Counted from the stretch's first letter, positions 30,663 through 41,253 are shown. The stretch is DNA of 64,000 bases from Bacillota bacterium (GCA_023421955.1 JAEZSE010000018.1:7337-71336); one strand, 5' to 3'. Notes: a model not told the origin generated them from the sequence alone. Numbers and translations are program-made.

Positions 30663-33600
30663 TTAAGGTTTTGCGTACACCACTGCGGACCATGGCCCGT
30701 ACACCTTTGTGCTGCCCTCCAGGCGGTATGCGCGCACCATGTAGTAGTAGACCCTTCCAGTTGTAAGCTTCGTATTGGTGTAGTACAGCGAAGATGTCGC
30801 TGCTACCAGTGTATAAGTGCCGGCGGAAGATGTGCTGCGCCACAACTCATACTTTGTGGCACCACCGATAGCACCCCAGGTTACCTTGATGCTGGTGGAG
30901 CTGGCACGGGCTGCATTTACGGAACCAGGTGCCCCAATGACCGTCTTTACCGAGACCACAGCGGAGAACGCGCCGTAGATTTTGACATTGCTCTCCAGAT
31001 GGTAGCACCGCACCTTGTAATAATAAGGTGAACCGGTCCTGAGGCCCGTATTGATATAGCTGGCAGAAGTGGCAGTGCCCACGAGTGCATAGCTACCAGA
31101 GCTGGAAGTGGCGCGATAGACCTCATACCGCGTTGCCCCACTCACTGCGCCCCAACTCACCTTGGCGCTGTTGTAGGAAGACGCGGCAGCCTTCACAGAA
31201 TAGGGTGCAGCCGGGATTGGGCGGGTGGAGACCACGGCGGAAAATGCACTATAAACCTTTGCAGCATTGTAGGAGCGCACCTTGAAGTAGTAATACTTCC
31301 CGGTCACTAAGCCGGTGCTGGAATATGCCGGCGCGGTCACGGCGCCTTTCAGCGTCCATGGCCCGGCGCTGGATGTGGCGTAATAGACTTGGTATCCCGC
31401 CGCGCCGGGCACAGCGTTCCATGTGACTTTGATGCTGGTATAGGAAGCGGAAGCGGCCTTGACAGAAGCCGGCATCGTAGAAACCCACTTGGCATAGAGG
31501 GTGATGTCTGCTGTAACCTTTTCGGTGGAGAAAATCCATGCATTGGTGCAGGAGGCTTCCTTGTACCAGCCCTGGAAGACATAGCCTGCGCGGGTTGGGG
31601 GCGTGGGCGCGGTGATGGTGGCGTTGTATTGGGCGGTCTTGGGGGCAACGGCGGTGCCGCCCTGGGGGTTGAAGGTGACGGTGTGGGTGTTGATGGTCCA
31701 TTTGGCGTAGAGGGTGTGGTCGCTTGCGGTCGTGACAGTTGTCGTACTGGTGACTAAAATCCCACCGGAGGGCTGTGTATACCAGCCGGCAAAGGAAAAA
31801 CCAGTGCGGTTCGGTGTTGGAAGAGTGCCATAATCATGCTCATATGACACCATAATATCTTCGCAAGGCGATCCTTCCTGTGAATCGAATGAAATTGTAT
31901 AGGTGTTAGTCGTCCATTTGGCGTAGAGGGTAATGTTTGTGGTTATGACATCGTTGACAAAATCCCATTGATTACCAGCCGAGCAGGTAGAATCCTTATA
32001 CCAGCCGGAGAATGAATAGCCGGTTAGTGATGGATCAGGTGATGGCTTTACAACTGTGGTGTTATAGTTCACGATTTGGTTCATGACATAATTTCCGTAT
32101 ACGATGAAACGCACTGTAAAGCTCGCAAACTCCCTGTTTACATGAATAATGAACGATTTTCTGATAGAGCTATCAGCAGATACTACTTCAACGCTGACGT
32201 CGTTATTGCCATACGCAAGGTTACTGACGGTGCATTGCGCCTCGTTAGCCAACGGTTCGCCATTGACGGTAATAGAAGCATACCTGTCTTCAGGACGAAT
32301 CGTAAACCTGATCGAGGTAACGGCGCTCCCGACCGTCAGGGTATACTCCGATATGCCCGGACTAAAAGAGGGGGATAGTGTTCCCGAAGCCGGTTCAAGG
32401 GCAGCCAGCGAGGCCGTGTCGGGCAACTGGTATTTCTTCGCTTCGACTGTTTTATCGGCATGGAATATTAATGTATATGGTACACCGTTTATGAACGTCA
32501 GACCATAACCTGTCATATCTCCTTCGTTGGCCAGCAAAGCAGAACCATATTCCACCCATTGCCCGTCGTTCAGCAATAAAACTTCGAGCATGGACGAATC
32601 CGTTACCTCATGGTGTGTATAATACAAACCGCCGTCCCAGCTGATAAAATTACCGGTCAACCCGCCACCCGGCAATGCAACCGTGCCGTACAGGTCCTCC
32701 CAGCTCCCGCCGCTGTATACGGTGATGTGTCGATCCACAGCATAATCGTCCAACGAATTAAAATATAGCAACTCTGTGTAATCCAAGCAAGGGGAGCCCT
32801 GATAGGAAAACAGGGAAATCACGCTTCTGCCCTTTGCCGTGATCACCGGCTCCCCGACGCTAACCCAGTGACCGTTGTCCAGTCTTTTCACCGAAATACT
32901 GTAGTTTTCTGTGGGCGAATATGAGGAACCGGACGTTTTTACATAGGCGACATAAAGCATTCCGTTTATCACGGCGAGATCGCTGCCCAGGGAGTACTCC
33001 GTAACCGCTTCACCAACAGTTTGCCATGTTGATCCGTTATATGCTTTTACAATCAGGTTTCTGTTCGAATCTTCGCGGCTGACGTAAGATACATACAACA
33101 CGCCATCTTGTGTTGCTGTGGAAACATACGCATCACGCGAAGTGCCTATGCTTGCACCGCCAGTTAACGACCATATGCCGCCGCTGTATTTCAACACCCG
33201 AAGTTTACTCGGCGTATTGGGAAGGCCATCGTCATCATCTGTAAATGCGACCGTCGGCACGCCGTCGAATTCGATCAAGCTGAAATCCGTTGCGCTCCGG
33301 TAAAGTGATTTATCCGGATCGATGGATTGCCACTCACCCGCCTTGTTCCGTTGAATGTGCAATGTACCCAAACTATCTCGATACACAAAATAAAGAGAAT
33401 CGCCAAATACAGAAAATCCACTGCCCATTACAGTCTGTTGTATACGGGCGGTAGTCCCAACGGATTGCCATGATCCCGGCGCCCTTTTTACCATGATCGT
33501 GTACACCAGCGTTGCGGTGCCATCTGCAGAACGAACTTCCAGGCGGATGGTGTTCTCTCCTGTTTGAAGCGGCACCTCGCAAGGCTGCGCATTGACGGCA

Positions 33601-36062
33601 GCGCCGCCATTAACGGTGAAGCTGGCGGCAGAGTCAGATAGCTGCGCAGCCACCATCACGCTGTCGATACGGTAATCCACGGCGTAGGCATGGTAATCCA
33701 GCGTATCTGGATGGAATGCCTTGCGCAATGTCAGCGAGCTTACGGCCAAGGATTCCAGCGTGGCATCCGCAGGCCGCGTCACCCTGAGCCTGTATTCTGT
33801 GTGACTCGTGCCATCCGATGAGTATACATCGACAGTCACATGGGTATCGCCCGGTGCAACAGGAAACGTCACCCATTGGCCCCGCGTCACACCGATACCA
33901 TTCACCGATACGGCGGCATAGCGGTCCGTTGCCGTGGCAAGGAGTTTGAGGCTGTCCATCCAGCGCGGCACCGTAACGGAGTACTCATTATCGCCTTCCG
34001 CAATTGGGATGCTCTTGGAATAGGACAGGTCCGGCTCTCCGTTCGCCAACAGCAAGCCGGTCAGGGAGTTGTCGTCGGTTTTCTGAAGCTTGTAAACACC
34101 AAGCTTATCGTCGTTGTTTATATTGGCAAGATAAAGTATATCACTGGAAAATTGATACTTGATCATCCCAAACGGAATATTGATCGATGGGATATCGATA
34201 TTTGACCAACTATCCCCAACAAGTTTGGCCAGCCCGAGCTTCACATCAGCGTTGTATTTTATGTGCGGAACACCGTCAACCAAATACAGGAAAATGTTAT
34301 GCCCAAATGAAACAGGATATCTTAGTTCTTGCCAAGAACCGCTTTGATAACGCAGAAATGAGCTAGCTGCCCGAGCCTGGTTCGTCACGGAAAAATAGAT
34401 TCTGCCCTGGGCCACAACATATGAATTGAGTATGAAGCCCTGTGGTGCATCGCAAACCTCCTGCCATTGGTTGTCTTCCAGACGCAAGATATGCACCTGG
34501 TATGTTAGCACGGTTTCTTCTGTAACAACTGTGGAATAAGCATAATACAGTTCATCCCCTGCCTCCGTCAACGCATTTCCAAATCCGGGTTCAAAGGCGT
34601 CGCCTCCAAACGGCGACCAGGCTCCATCCTGCAAAACATAGGTCTCAATGACTCCGGCGGCAGTCGTATTGTCATCGGTATAAACAGTTTGCGCAAAATA
34701 GACTTTGCCCTCATGCTTTGCCATCGTCAGTACCCTGGCAAACCCACCGCCTTGGATCGGAGAACCGACAGTGACCCAGTTCGGCGCCTCGTACTTCATG
34801 ATTGTGGACCGGCCGGCTGTGTTGGGATTCCGATCCACGTCGTCTACAAACGCAACGTAAAGCTCCCCATCTAGCATCCACAGTGTGATCTTGCTGGCAC
34901 AGCCAGTCGAAATCCCCCTTTTATCCAAGAAGACCCATTGAGACCCATCCCACTGCATCACTGACAGCTTCCACAATTGATCCTTTCCGTCGTTGAACGC
35001 AACATATGGCGTTCTGCCGTCCACAAGCATGTAATGATCAGATAATTCGCCGCCGGTGATGTTGTCTGAACCAATATTCTGTAATATGAAGGTCGAATAA
35101 TAGGCATTGATCGTATAGACACGGATAGAGCCGTTCTCAGCCGTCACTTCAATCATCACAGTCAGCTTGTTGTCGACGAGTTCCAGAGCACCAGACGGCT
35201 GGCCGCTTTCCGTTGGTGCGCCGTTAATCTTGATTGAAGCCGTATCGTCTGCCGCAGTTGCCGTAATGGTGAATTTTTTGCTTTCGACCAGCTCAAGCTT
35301 GTATTCTGTATCGTTGACGTTGGGTAGCTTAGTTAAGGTGCCTGTGCTTGCTACAAGTGAACTCAGATTGTTATTTGTACTGGGTGGCATGGGCAGCCAT
35401 GTGAGCGCAATCGTATAAGTTCGAGAGTTAACGCCGTCCTCTGCAATTACCTCTATCACAATTTCTGTATCGTCGCGAGACAATGGAACTCTTTGTGTCA
35501 TATGTGGCGGTTGCGCAATTGCTCCGTTAATCCTGACCGTCGCATTGTAGTCGTATCTGGATGCCATGATTTCGATGAACTCTACGTATTGGCTTTGCAG
35601 TGAATATTCGAAGACGTCAGGATCAAAAACTGGCGAAATGGAGACATCGGGAGAATACAATGCATGGAGTCTCGCGTCGTGACCTGCCGGTAGTTTATCG
35701 ATCTGCAGCGTATACTCCGTGATATTCCCTGATAAATCTGAAGCTTTTACCATTATTGTCGTCGAATCGGGCTGCAGTTGAATCGGGCCATATTTCACGC
35801 CGCGATCCACTGCAACGTCATTAATGGTAATTGCAATTCCATCCGCAGCCTCTGCCTGGATGAATATCTCATCTCGGCTGTATGGTACGGACATGGTGTA
35901 GCTCGTGGTGCTACCGGGAACATCATACCGGCTATCTCCGGCGAATACTGTCCAGGAGGTTAAAGAGGCAATGCCTTCTGCCGATACTGAACGCAACATA
36001 CAAATGGATAATACAACATTGATAAAAAGGATAACTGATATTTTACCGGCGAGCTTGAACAT
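30663..36062 (-). CDS. Giant secreted surface protein: cadherin-like, beta-propeller-like, InlB and FN3 repeats
   Basis: A 1799-residue protein with a signal peptide (MFKLAGKISVILFINVVLSI...SVSAEG). Cadherin-like beta-sandwich domains occur near the start, middle and at about 1200 (pattern IxVNGxxVxxGxxxxxPLxxGDxxI, ending YTLxI). Between them lie two long blocks of kelch/propeller-like repeats with Trp (WKLSVMQWDGSQW, GTPYVAFND-like). Three InlB B-repeats follow (about 1290-1490: GYSFSGWYKDST, GFSFAGWYTQPS, GYVFQGWYKEAS, each ending LYAKW), then three fibronectin type III domains. There is no LPXTG sorting signal. It is an adhesin or exopolymer-binding protein by architecture. ATG 36062 has GGGAG at 8 bases; a TTG at 36089 is possible. 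Confidence 0.85.
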   Translation of the reverse strand: MFKLAGKISVILFINVVLSICMLRSVSAEGIASLTSWTVFAGDSRYDVPGSTTSYTMSVPYSRDEIFIQAEAADGIAITINDVAVDRGVKYGPIQLQPDSTTIMVKASDLSGNITEYTLQIDKLPAGHDARLHALYSPDVSISPVFDPDVFEYSLQSQYVEFIEIMASRYDYNATVRINGAIAQPPHMTQRVPLSRDDTEIVIEVIAEDGVNSRTYTIALTWLPMPPSTNNNLSSLVASTGTLTKLPNVNDTEYKLELVESKKFTITATAADDTASIKINGAPTESGQPSGALELVDNKLTVMIEVTAENGSIRVYTINAYYSTFILQNIGSDNITGGELSDHYMLVDGRTPYVAFNDGKDQLWKLSVMQWDGSQWVFLDKRGISTGCASKITLWMLDGELYVAFVDDVDRNPNTAGRSTIMKYEAPNWVTVGSPIQGGGFARVLTMAKHEGKVYFAQTVYTDDNTTAAGVIETYVLQDGAWSPFGGDAFEPGFGNALTEAGDELYYAYSTVVTEETVLTYQVHILRLEDNQWQEVCDAPQGFILNSYVVAQGRIYFSVTNQARAASSFLRYQSGSWQELRYPVSFGHNIFLYLVDGVPHIKYNADVKLGLAKLVGDSWSNIDIPSINIPFGMIKYQFSSDILYLANINNDDKLGVYKLQKTDDNSLTGLLLANGEPDLSYSKSIPIAEGDNEYSVTVPRWMDSLKLLATATDRYAAVSVNGIGVTRGQWVTFPVAPGDTHVTVDVYSSDGTSHTEYRLRVTRPADATLESLAVSSLTLRKAFHPDTLDYHAYAVDYRIDSVMVAAQLSDSAASFTVNGGAAVNAQPCEVPLQTGENTIRLEVRSADGTATLVYTIMVKRAPGSWQSVGTTARIQQTVMGSGFSVFGDSLYFVYRDSLGTLHIQRNKAGEWQSIDPDKSLYRSATDFSLIEFDGVPTVAFTDDDDGLPNTPSKLRVLKYSGGIWSLTGGASIGTSRDAYVSTATQDGVLYVSYVSREDSNRNLIVKAYNGSTWQTVGEAVTEYSLGSDLAVINGMLYVAYVKTSGSSYSPTENYSISVKRLDNGHWVSVGEPVITAKGRSVISLFSYQGSPCLDYTELLYFNSLDDYAVDRHITVYSGGSWEDLYGTVALPGGGLTGNFISWDGGLYYTHHEVTDSSMLEVLLLNDGQWVEYGSALLANEGDMTGYGLTFINGVPYTLIFHADKTVEAKKYQLPDTASLAALEPASGTLSPSFSPGISEYTLTVGSAVTSIRFTIRPEDRYASITVNGEPLANEAQCTVSNLAYGNNDVSVEVVSADSSIRKSFIIHVNREFASFTVRFIVYGNYVMNQIVNYNTTVVKPSPDPSLTGYSFSGWYKDSTCSAGNQWDFVNDVITTNITLYAKWTTNTYTISFDSQEGSPCEDIMVSYEHDYGTLPTPNRTGFSFAGWYTQPSGGILVTSTTTVTTASDHTLYAKWTINTHTVTFNPQGGTAVAPKTAQYNATITAPTPPTRAGYVFQGWYKEASCTNAWIFSTEKVTADITLYAKWVSTMPASVKAASASYTSIKVTWNAVPGAAGYQVYYATSSAGPWTLKGAVTAPAYSSTGLVTGKYYYFKVRSYNAAKVYSAFSAVVSTRPIPAAPYSVKAAASSYNSAKVSWGAVSGATRYEVYRATSSSGSYALVGTATSASYINTGLRTGSPYYYKVRCYHLESNVKIYGAFSAVVSVKTVIGAPGSVNAARASSTSIKVTWGAIGGATKYELWRSTSSAGTYTLVAATSSLYYTNTKLTTGRVYYYMVRAYRLEGSTKVYGPWSAVVYAKP

Positions 36063-36295
36063 ATAATTGCTCCCATATCCATAGTCCAAAAGATAAAAAA
36101 CATACCGAAATAATTATATACTATCAGCAATAATTTCACAAGCACCATAATCGTTCACACAACCCCGCTCGGTCATTTCAACCCCCATCTCCGACACTTC
36201 AACCACAATATATTCTAAAATCATGCAGGAATTTCTATGATGGTATCAAAATATAGTAGGAAGTGATTGGCCAATCCAATCCGAGGAGGCGACAC

Positions 36296-38344
36296 ATGGG
36301 AGACATGATCTATTTGGTTTATGCCGCGATCGGCATTCTGGGGCTATGGTTTCTTTTATACTTTTCCGGCATCCGCTACATCCCCAACAACAAGGTGGGT
36401 ATCGTGGAAAAGCGTTACTCCACCAAAGGCAGCCTGAAGGAGCAGATCATCGCTCTGAACGGCGAGGCCGGCTTCCAGCCGGATGTGCTGCGCGGCGGCA
36501 TCTGCTTTGTGCCCCGGTTCATCCGCAAGGTGTATTTGGTGCCGCTGGTGAATATTCCCCAGGGCGAACTGGGTTACGTGTTCGCCCGTGACGGCAAGCC
36601 GCTGGAAAACGGCCAGACTTTGGGCAAAATCGTGCCGGAAGGCAGAAACTTCCAGTCAGTGCGCGGTTTTCTGACTGGCGGCGGCCAGAAGGGCCCGCAA
36701 CGCGGCATGCTGAGAGAAGGAACCTACGCCTTCAACCTGGCGCAGTTTGTGGTATTCACCAAGACACAGATCCATTACCTGCCGCTCAACCTGCCCGGTG
36801 AGCGCAATGACTTCACACTGATTGCACAGGACCTCTTTAAGAGAAAAGCCTACCAGCCCGTTGTGATTGACGGCAACTCCGACGCCATGGGGATCGTAAC
36901 AGTGCATGACGGCCCCACGCTGGCCACCGGTGAAATCATCGCGGCCAACGTATCTACAGGTGACCCAGCCACAGACCACAACAGTTTCCAGGACCCAGAA
37001 CGGTTCCTGGCCCTGGGCGGGCGAAGGGGCCGTCAGCATCAGGTGTTGGTGGAGGGCACCTACTTCATCAACGGCCTGTTTGCCACGGTGGAGATGCACC
37101 CCAAGACCACGATCAACGTGGGTGAGGTGGGCGTCGTAAACAGCTTCGTGGGCCCGGAGGGCCGCGACCTCTCCGGCGAAAGCTACAAGCATGGCGAGCT
37201 GGTGGAACAGGGCCACAAAGGCGTGTGGAAAGAGACGCTGCGCCCTGGCAAATACGCCTTTAACACCTATGCCGGCGCGGTGTTTGCCGTGCCTACCACC
37301 AACATCATCCTTAAGTGGATCCGCAATCAGCAGGGAGCCCACGGGTTTGACGCAAACCTCGCGGAAGTGACGCTCATCACGATGGACGCCTTCGAGCCCA
37401 CGCTGCCGCTGTCTGTCGTGATCCACATCAACTACACCGAGGCACCGCTGGTGATCCAGCGCTTCGGCGACATCCGAAAGCTCGTGGAACAGACCCTGGA
37501 CCCGATGGTGGCTGCCTACTTCAAGAACATAGGCCAGACCAAGACCTTGATCCAGCTGATCCAGGAGCGCAAGGAGATCCAGGAGAAGGCCGCTGTGGAG
37601 ATGCGCGAGAAATTTGCGCAGTACAACCTGAACTTGATCGAGGTGCTGATCGGCACACCGGGCAGCTCCAAGACCGACGGCCGCATCGAGACGATCCTCA
37701 GCCAGTTGCAGGACCGACAGATCGCCGATGAGCAGAAAACCACCTATGAGAGGCAGCGGCAGACAGCCATTGTCAAGCAGGGTTTGGTGGAGGCGCAGGC
37801 CAAGAGCGACATGCAGAAGAACCTGACGGAATCGGCCATCAATATTGAGCTGCAGAACAACCAGGGCCTGGCCGACCTCCGCAAGGCCGAACAGCAGGCC
37901 AACGTGATCCAGACCACAGCCCGGGCAGAAGCAGCCAAGACCGAGATCGCCGCAGGGGCGGAAGCCAAGCGCGTGCGGCTCACCTCTGAGGCCGAGGCCA
38001 ACCGCGTGGAGATGCTGGCCAACGCCGAAGCCACGAAAATCACAGCCACCGGCGCTGCCGAGGCTGGCAAGATCCAGGCAGTCGGCCTGGCAGAAGCTGA
38101 GGCGATCCGCAAGCAGGTGGAGTCCTACGGCTCCACCGGCGAATACATCCAGCTGCAGAGCGTGAAGGCATTCACCGGTGCGCTGAGCAGCTACCAGGGC
38201 GATCTGGTGCCGAAGACACAGTTCTCCGTGGGTGGAGGCGACGGCAAGCCCGCAAACCTTGCCGAGGTCTTCATGGCTCAGCTGATCGCGATGAATGGTG
38301 GTAAGCTTCCCGGCGGGCAGGCCGATCCGGAAAAGTCTGAATAG
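36296..38344 (+). CDS. Large SPFH/flotillin-like membrane protein
   Basis: A 682-residue protein with one N-terminal membrane segment (about 1-22), then RYIPNNKVGIVEKRYS, two internally repeated blocks (compare RGMLREGTYAFNLAQFVVF with a WKETLRPGKYAFNTYAGAVF block), and an SPFH/band-7 domain. A long Ala/Glu/Lys coiled coil (about 440-620) has flotillin-type EAEA repeats (AEAAKTEIAAGAEAKR, AEANRVEMLANAEATK). Flotillins organise membrane microdomains and oligomerise through the coiled coil. It is longer than the usual 420-510 residues because of the extra N-terminal repeats. The start is set by GAGGAGG. Confidence 0.88.
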   Translation: MGDMIYLVYAAIGILGLWFLLYFSGIRYIPNNKVGIVEKRYSTKGSLKEQIIALNGEAGFQPDVLRGGICFVPRFIRKVYLVPLVNIPQGELGYVFARDGKPLENGQTLGKIVPEGRNFQSVRGFLTGGGQKGPQRGMLREGTYAFNLAQFVVFTKTQIHYLPLNLPGERNDFTLIAQDLFKRKAYQPVVIDGNSDAMGIVTVHDGPTLATGEIIAANVSTGDPATDHNSFQDPERFLALGGRRGRQHQVLVEGTYFINGLFATVEMHPKTTINVGEVGVVNSFVGPEGRDLSGESYKHGELVEQGHKGVWKETLRPGKYAFNTYAGAVFAVPTTNIILKWIRNQQGAHGFDANLAEVTLITMDAFEPTLPLSVVIHINYTEAPLVIQRFGDIRKLVEQTLDPMVAAYFKNIGQTKTLIQLIQERKEIQEKAAVEMREKFAQYNLNLIEVLIGTPGSSKTDGRIETILSQLQDRQIADEQKTTYERQRQTAIVKQGLVEAQAKSDMQKNLTESAINIELQNNQGLADLRKAEQQANVIQTTARAEAAKTEIAAGAEAKRVRLTSEAEANRVEMLANAEATKITATGAAEAGKIQAVGLAEAEAIRKQVESYGSTGEYIQLQSVKAFTGALSSYQGDLVPKTQFSVGGGDGKPANLAEVFMAQLIAMNGGKLPGGQADPEKSE

Positions 38345-38365
38345 GGAGCATCGCCAAAATGAAAC

Positions 38366-38397
38366 AAGCCCCCGGCAAATCTGCCGGGGGCTTACAA
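38366..38397. terminator. Bidirectional terminator
   Basis: Perfect 12-base stem AAGCCCCCGGCA (38366-38377) and complement (38382-38393). T-rich sequence (TTTCATTTTG) follows on the minus strand; it is weaker on the plus strand. Confidence 0.75.
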
Positions 38398-38424
38398 CTC
38401 CTTTCGGAGGTAAGTTGTTTTCCA

Positions 38425-38871
38425 TTAGCTCCAATACGTATAAACCTTTACTAGCCCCGAATCAAAGTCAATCACCGCCTCGGCATACATGGCCCCGCCG
38501 CCGGGCTCGATTGCAAAATTCTTTATGCCTTCCATCTCCACGCCGGCATCCCTGAGGCCGGGCGATGCTTCCACCCAGTCCTTCAGGTCATCTTCCGGCA
38601 AAACGAAGCTGGCCCGAAACGCTCGCGTAAAAGGACCGCCTTCTGTTGAAATGGTAAACTGCTCCTTGGAATCAGGGACCGGGGCAAGCCTGGCCCACTC
38701 CTGCGTGCATTCCAGCATGCTTGCCTGAGCCGACGGATCCTGATTGTTTCGGTCGTTGGATGGGGCAAGGATCTGGATTATGTTGAAAGCGGTATATGCG
38801 GCAAAGGAAATGACGAGACCGCCGATCACACAGGCGGCGATGATCAGTATCGTGTTACGGCGGTATTTCAT
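38425..38871 (-). CDS. Single-pass membrane protein, unknown function
   Basis: A 148-residue protein: basic start MKYRRN, one membrane segment (about 7-32) and an extracytoplasmic domain of about 110 residues without a recognised family. ATG 38871 has GGGGA 5 bases before; an upstream frame to 38910 is less likely. It lies alone between terminators of convergent transcription and the solute-binding protein gene. Nothing in the neighbourhood indicates its job. Confidence 0.65.
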   Translation of the reverse strand: MKYRRNTILIIAACVIGGLVISFAAYTAFNIIQILAPSNDRNNQDPSAQASMLECTQEWARLAPVPDSKEQFTISTEGGPFTRAFRASFVLPEDDLKDWVEASPGLRDAGVEMEGIKNFAIEPGGGAMYAEAVIDFDSGLVKVYTYWS

Positions 38872-39017
38872 TTGTTCCCCCAATGAATTCGATTCGTTAT
38901 TCAAAATCAAGACACATGTAGGCTCCTTGCCGATTAGTTGTGGACACTACTCCTCTGTCTATCCTATTGCGATAATACTTCTAACCAATACCCCCGTCAA
39001 GGAAAATTGCATACTTG

Positions 39018-40193
39018 TCAATCCAGATAGTGCCCCCTGATCCTCTCCAACGCCGCCTCATCCCCTGCCAGCGCGGCCTCAATGTCATCCAGGCTTCGCG
39101 CCTTCAGCGGCAAAGGCAGCCTCGCCACCGGTAGCTGGGCAAAGAGCATTTTCTCGATCTCGCCCTGTGGCATAGCGTCATCGGCAAGGGCGACCACCGG
39201 CAGGGAGCATACCTTGTTGGCCACGTCGGATTGCACGCCTTTGGACAGCAGCGCCGCCACAAACGCGGTTGCCGCAGCGTTTTTCGTCTCACTTTCAGAG
39301 CGCACCACAGCAGCAAACTGCACCGACAGGCAGGGCCGCAGGCCGTTGGGCCAGGGCAGAGCCGCATAATCAAATGCCTTGTTTTTGGAAGCCAACCGGC
39401 CCATCAATGCCGTCTCCCATTGGCTGCACAACAACACCGCGCACCGCCTGGCGGAATAGACTGACCGGGCCTGATCAATGCTCATGCGGAACGCCTTGTC
39501 CGGCAGCAAGTTCTTTTCCTTAAAAACAGCCAATGATATACCATCCAGTGCCAGGGACTCAAACAGTGGTGCTGCACCGGCTATCGCCATCCCTGGCTTT
39601 TTGCGCCGGCCAGTGGCGGCTGACTGAGCATATGCCAGTAACGCATCGGCAGTCCATGTTGTGTCATTCACCGGCGGCTCCACGCCAACGGCGCGGCCCA
39701 CCTCATTGTTGGTGAGCACCAGTTGCCCACCAGCCATCCAGGGCACAGCACGGGAGTCTGCAGAGAAGAGCCTCGCGAACGGGCTTGACAGCGGCGGAAG
39801 AGCAGCGGAATTGAAATCCAGCAACAGCTCTCCATCAATGCCCGCCCATCCGTCGGGGAAGGAGACCACATCGGGCAATTCTCCGGCAGCAAGACGCTGG
39901 GCGAACTGCTCCGCCGTCACGTTTTCCGCTTCCACAAACACGCCGATATTGGCCTTCTCAAAGCGCCGGGCAGCTCCTTGCAGCAGGTTGGTGCGGCTGT
40001 AACTGCCCACTCGCCAATCGTTCACCTGCCAGACCTTCAACACACCCTGGTAGGGGGATTGCCTTGGGCTCAAAAACCTCACCTCATCATAGGGCTTCAG
40101 TTTACCGGGGAACAGGAACACGCCAGCCACCACTATGCCGCCCAGCAGTATGGTAAAGAGGATTGGTTTGACGAACTGCCTGAATTGATGCAT
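39018..40193 (-). CDS. Extracellular solute-binding protein-like, membrane-anchored, no transporter nearby
   Basis: A 391-residue protein with an N-terminal anchor (about 11-31) and an ABC family-1 substrate-binding fold: LKVWQVNDWRVGS, RFEKANIGVFVEAENVTAEQF, LPDVVSFPDGWAGIDG and a C-terminal AATAFVAALLSK. Family members bind oligosaccharides. Unlike most, it has no lipobox and no permease or ATPase genes beside it. Binding for sensing or wall-related use is possible. ATG 40193 has GGGTGA at 6 bases; a frame to 40277 would add an unlikely Cys-rich N terminus. Confidence 0.75.
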   Translation of the reverse strand: MHQFRQFVKPILFTILLGGIVVAGVFLFPGKLKPYDEVRFLSPRQSPYQGVLKVWQVNDWRVGSYSRTNLLQGAARRFEKANIGVFVEAENVTAEQFAQRLAAGELPDVVSFPDGWAGIDGELLLDFNSAALPPLSSPFARLFSADSRAVPWMAGGQLVLTNNEVGRAVGVEPPVNDTTWTADALLAYAQSAATGRRKKPGMAIAGAAPLFESLALDGISLAVFKEKNLLPDKAFRMSIDQARSVYSARRCAVLLCSQWETALMGRLASKNKAFDYAALPWPNGLRPCLSVQFAAVVRSESETKNAAATAFVAALLSKGVQSDVANKVCSLPVVALADDAMPQGEIEKMLFAQLPVARLPLPLKARSLDDIEAALAGDEAALERIRGHYLD

Positions 40194-40440
40194 ACGGTTC
40201 ACCCGTATATATCTATTCAGCCGGCAGTAGTTCCTATTCAACAGACATGTTATGGGCAATACAGAATGGAGCAACAATTCATGCCTTCATGATATCGATA
40301 GATATTAGGCGCTTCGGTGATATGTTGTATCATGGATATAGCACGATGAAAGGGAGAAATTGAAAAATGATCTATGCCGAGCACATGGCATATAGCTGAA
40401 AGGTGACAGAGCCCCGCCCCACAGGGGCAAGCAGATTCAA

Positions 40441-40484
40441 TCTCAAAACGCAAACTTCAGCTCATTGAACCTCACCGTGTCATC
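40441..40484 (-). repeat. Duplicated 3' end of obg lying at the lgt stop codon
   Basis: These 44 bases match the last 44 codon-containing bases of obg (41281-41324) with 7 differences (84 percent). Translated in the obg frame they give PDDTVRFNELKFAF against HDDTVRLNELEFEF. lgt's own stop lies at the boundary of the match. It is a remnant of an old duplication or insertion event. Confidence 0.8.
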
Positions 40485-41253
40485 AGGCCTGGCCATTCCC
40501 GACCAAGGGCGCAACGCTTGGCTTTTTGTAAAAGTACAATGCAAGCCCCATAACAAGGATAAGGAGCGCGATGAATTGCGACGTGGACAGGAACGCGATG
40601 CTGCCGCGATTGTCATTGCGCAAAAACTCAATCAAGAAGCGCCCCACACTGTAGAGGACAAGATAAGCCGCGCCGGTCTTTCCATCCGGACGGTTTTTCC
40701 TTGCATGAAGAAGCAGCAGCAAAGCGATTGTAAAGTCCCCCACGCTCGAGAAAAGCTGCGTCGGGATAAGCTGCACACCGCCGGGCGCAAGGCTGCCATC
40801 GGGAAATGTGACACCATACCAGGCGTCGGTTTCACGGCCGTAGCAGCAGCCCGCAAGAAAGCACCCGATCCGTCCGAACCCCTGCGCCAGCGCCACCGAC
40901 GGAACCAGAAGGTCGAGATATTTCAGGAAAGAGACCTTTTTAACACGGCAGTAGAGCATCGCCGCGACCACGCCCCCAACGATGCCCCCATAAACCACAA
41001 ACCCGCTGCCGGATAGAAATTCCCAGGGATTATCTAGAAATGAATAGAAATTGATCAGGCAGTAAAGAAGCTTTGCGCCAAAAAAGCCCGACAAAAGCGC
41101 TACTATACCGATGCCATAAATCATGTTCTCGTCCAGCCCCTTTTTAGGGGAGCGGAGCACAGCCAGAATCACGGCCAGGATCACGCCGACTGCGATCATC
41201 AGCCCATAGCCATGCATCGTTACGGGGCCAATCGAGAACAGATTGTTGTACAT
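40483..41253 (-). CDS. lgt: Prolipoprotein diacylglyceryl transferase
   Basis: A 256-residue integral membrane enzyme with about seven segments. Key motifs are MHGYGLMIAVG, GGIVGG, the Lgt signature GFGRIGCFLAGCCYGRETD and SVGRFLIEFLRNDNRG. It transfers diacylglycerol from phosphatidylglycerol to the lipobox Cys of prolipoproteins, for example the L,D-transpeptidase (7584) and the lipoprotein at 17242. It lies directly downstream of obg (24 bases), on the same strand, and probably in the same transcript. Its 3' end touches the obg-like remnant. Confidence 0.95.
   Translation of the reverse strand: MYNNLFSIGPVTMHGYGLMIAVGVILAVILAVLRSPKKGLDENMIYGIGIVALLSGFFGAKLLYCLINFYSFLDNPWEFLSGSGFVVYGGIVGGVVAAMLYCRVKKVSFLKYLDLLVPSVALAQGFGRIGCFLAGCCYGRETDAWYGVTFPDGSLAPGGVQLIPTQLFSSVGDFTIALLLLLHARKNRPDGKTGAAYLVLYSVGRFLIEFLRNDNRGSIAFLSTSQFIALLILVMGLALYFYKKPSVAPLVGNGQA

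Noticed and set aside
36656..38434. 592-codon minus-strand frame opposite the SPFH gene
   Set aside because: Low-complexity Leu/His/Gly translation produced by the GC-biased coding strand; the plus strand has the real motifs and start.
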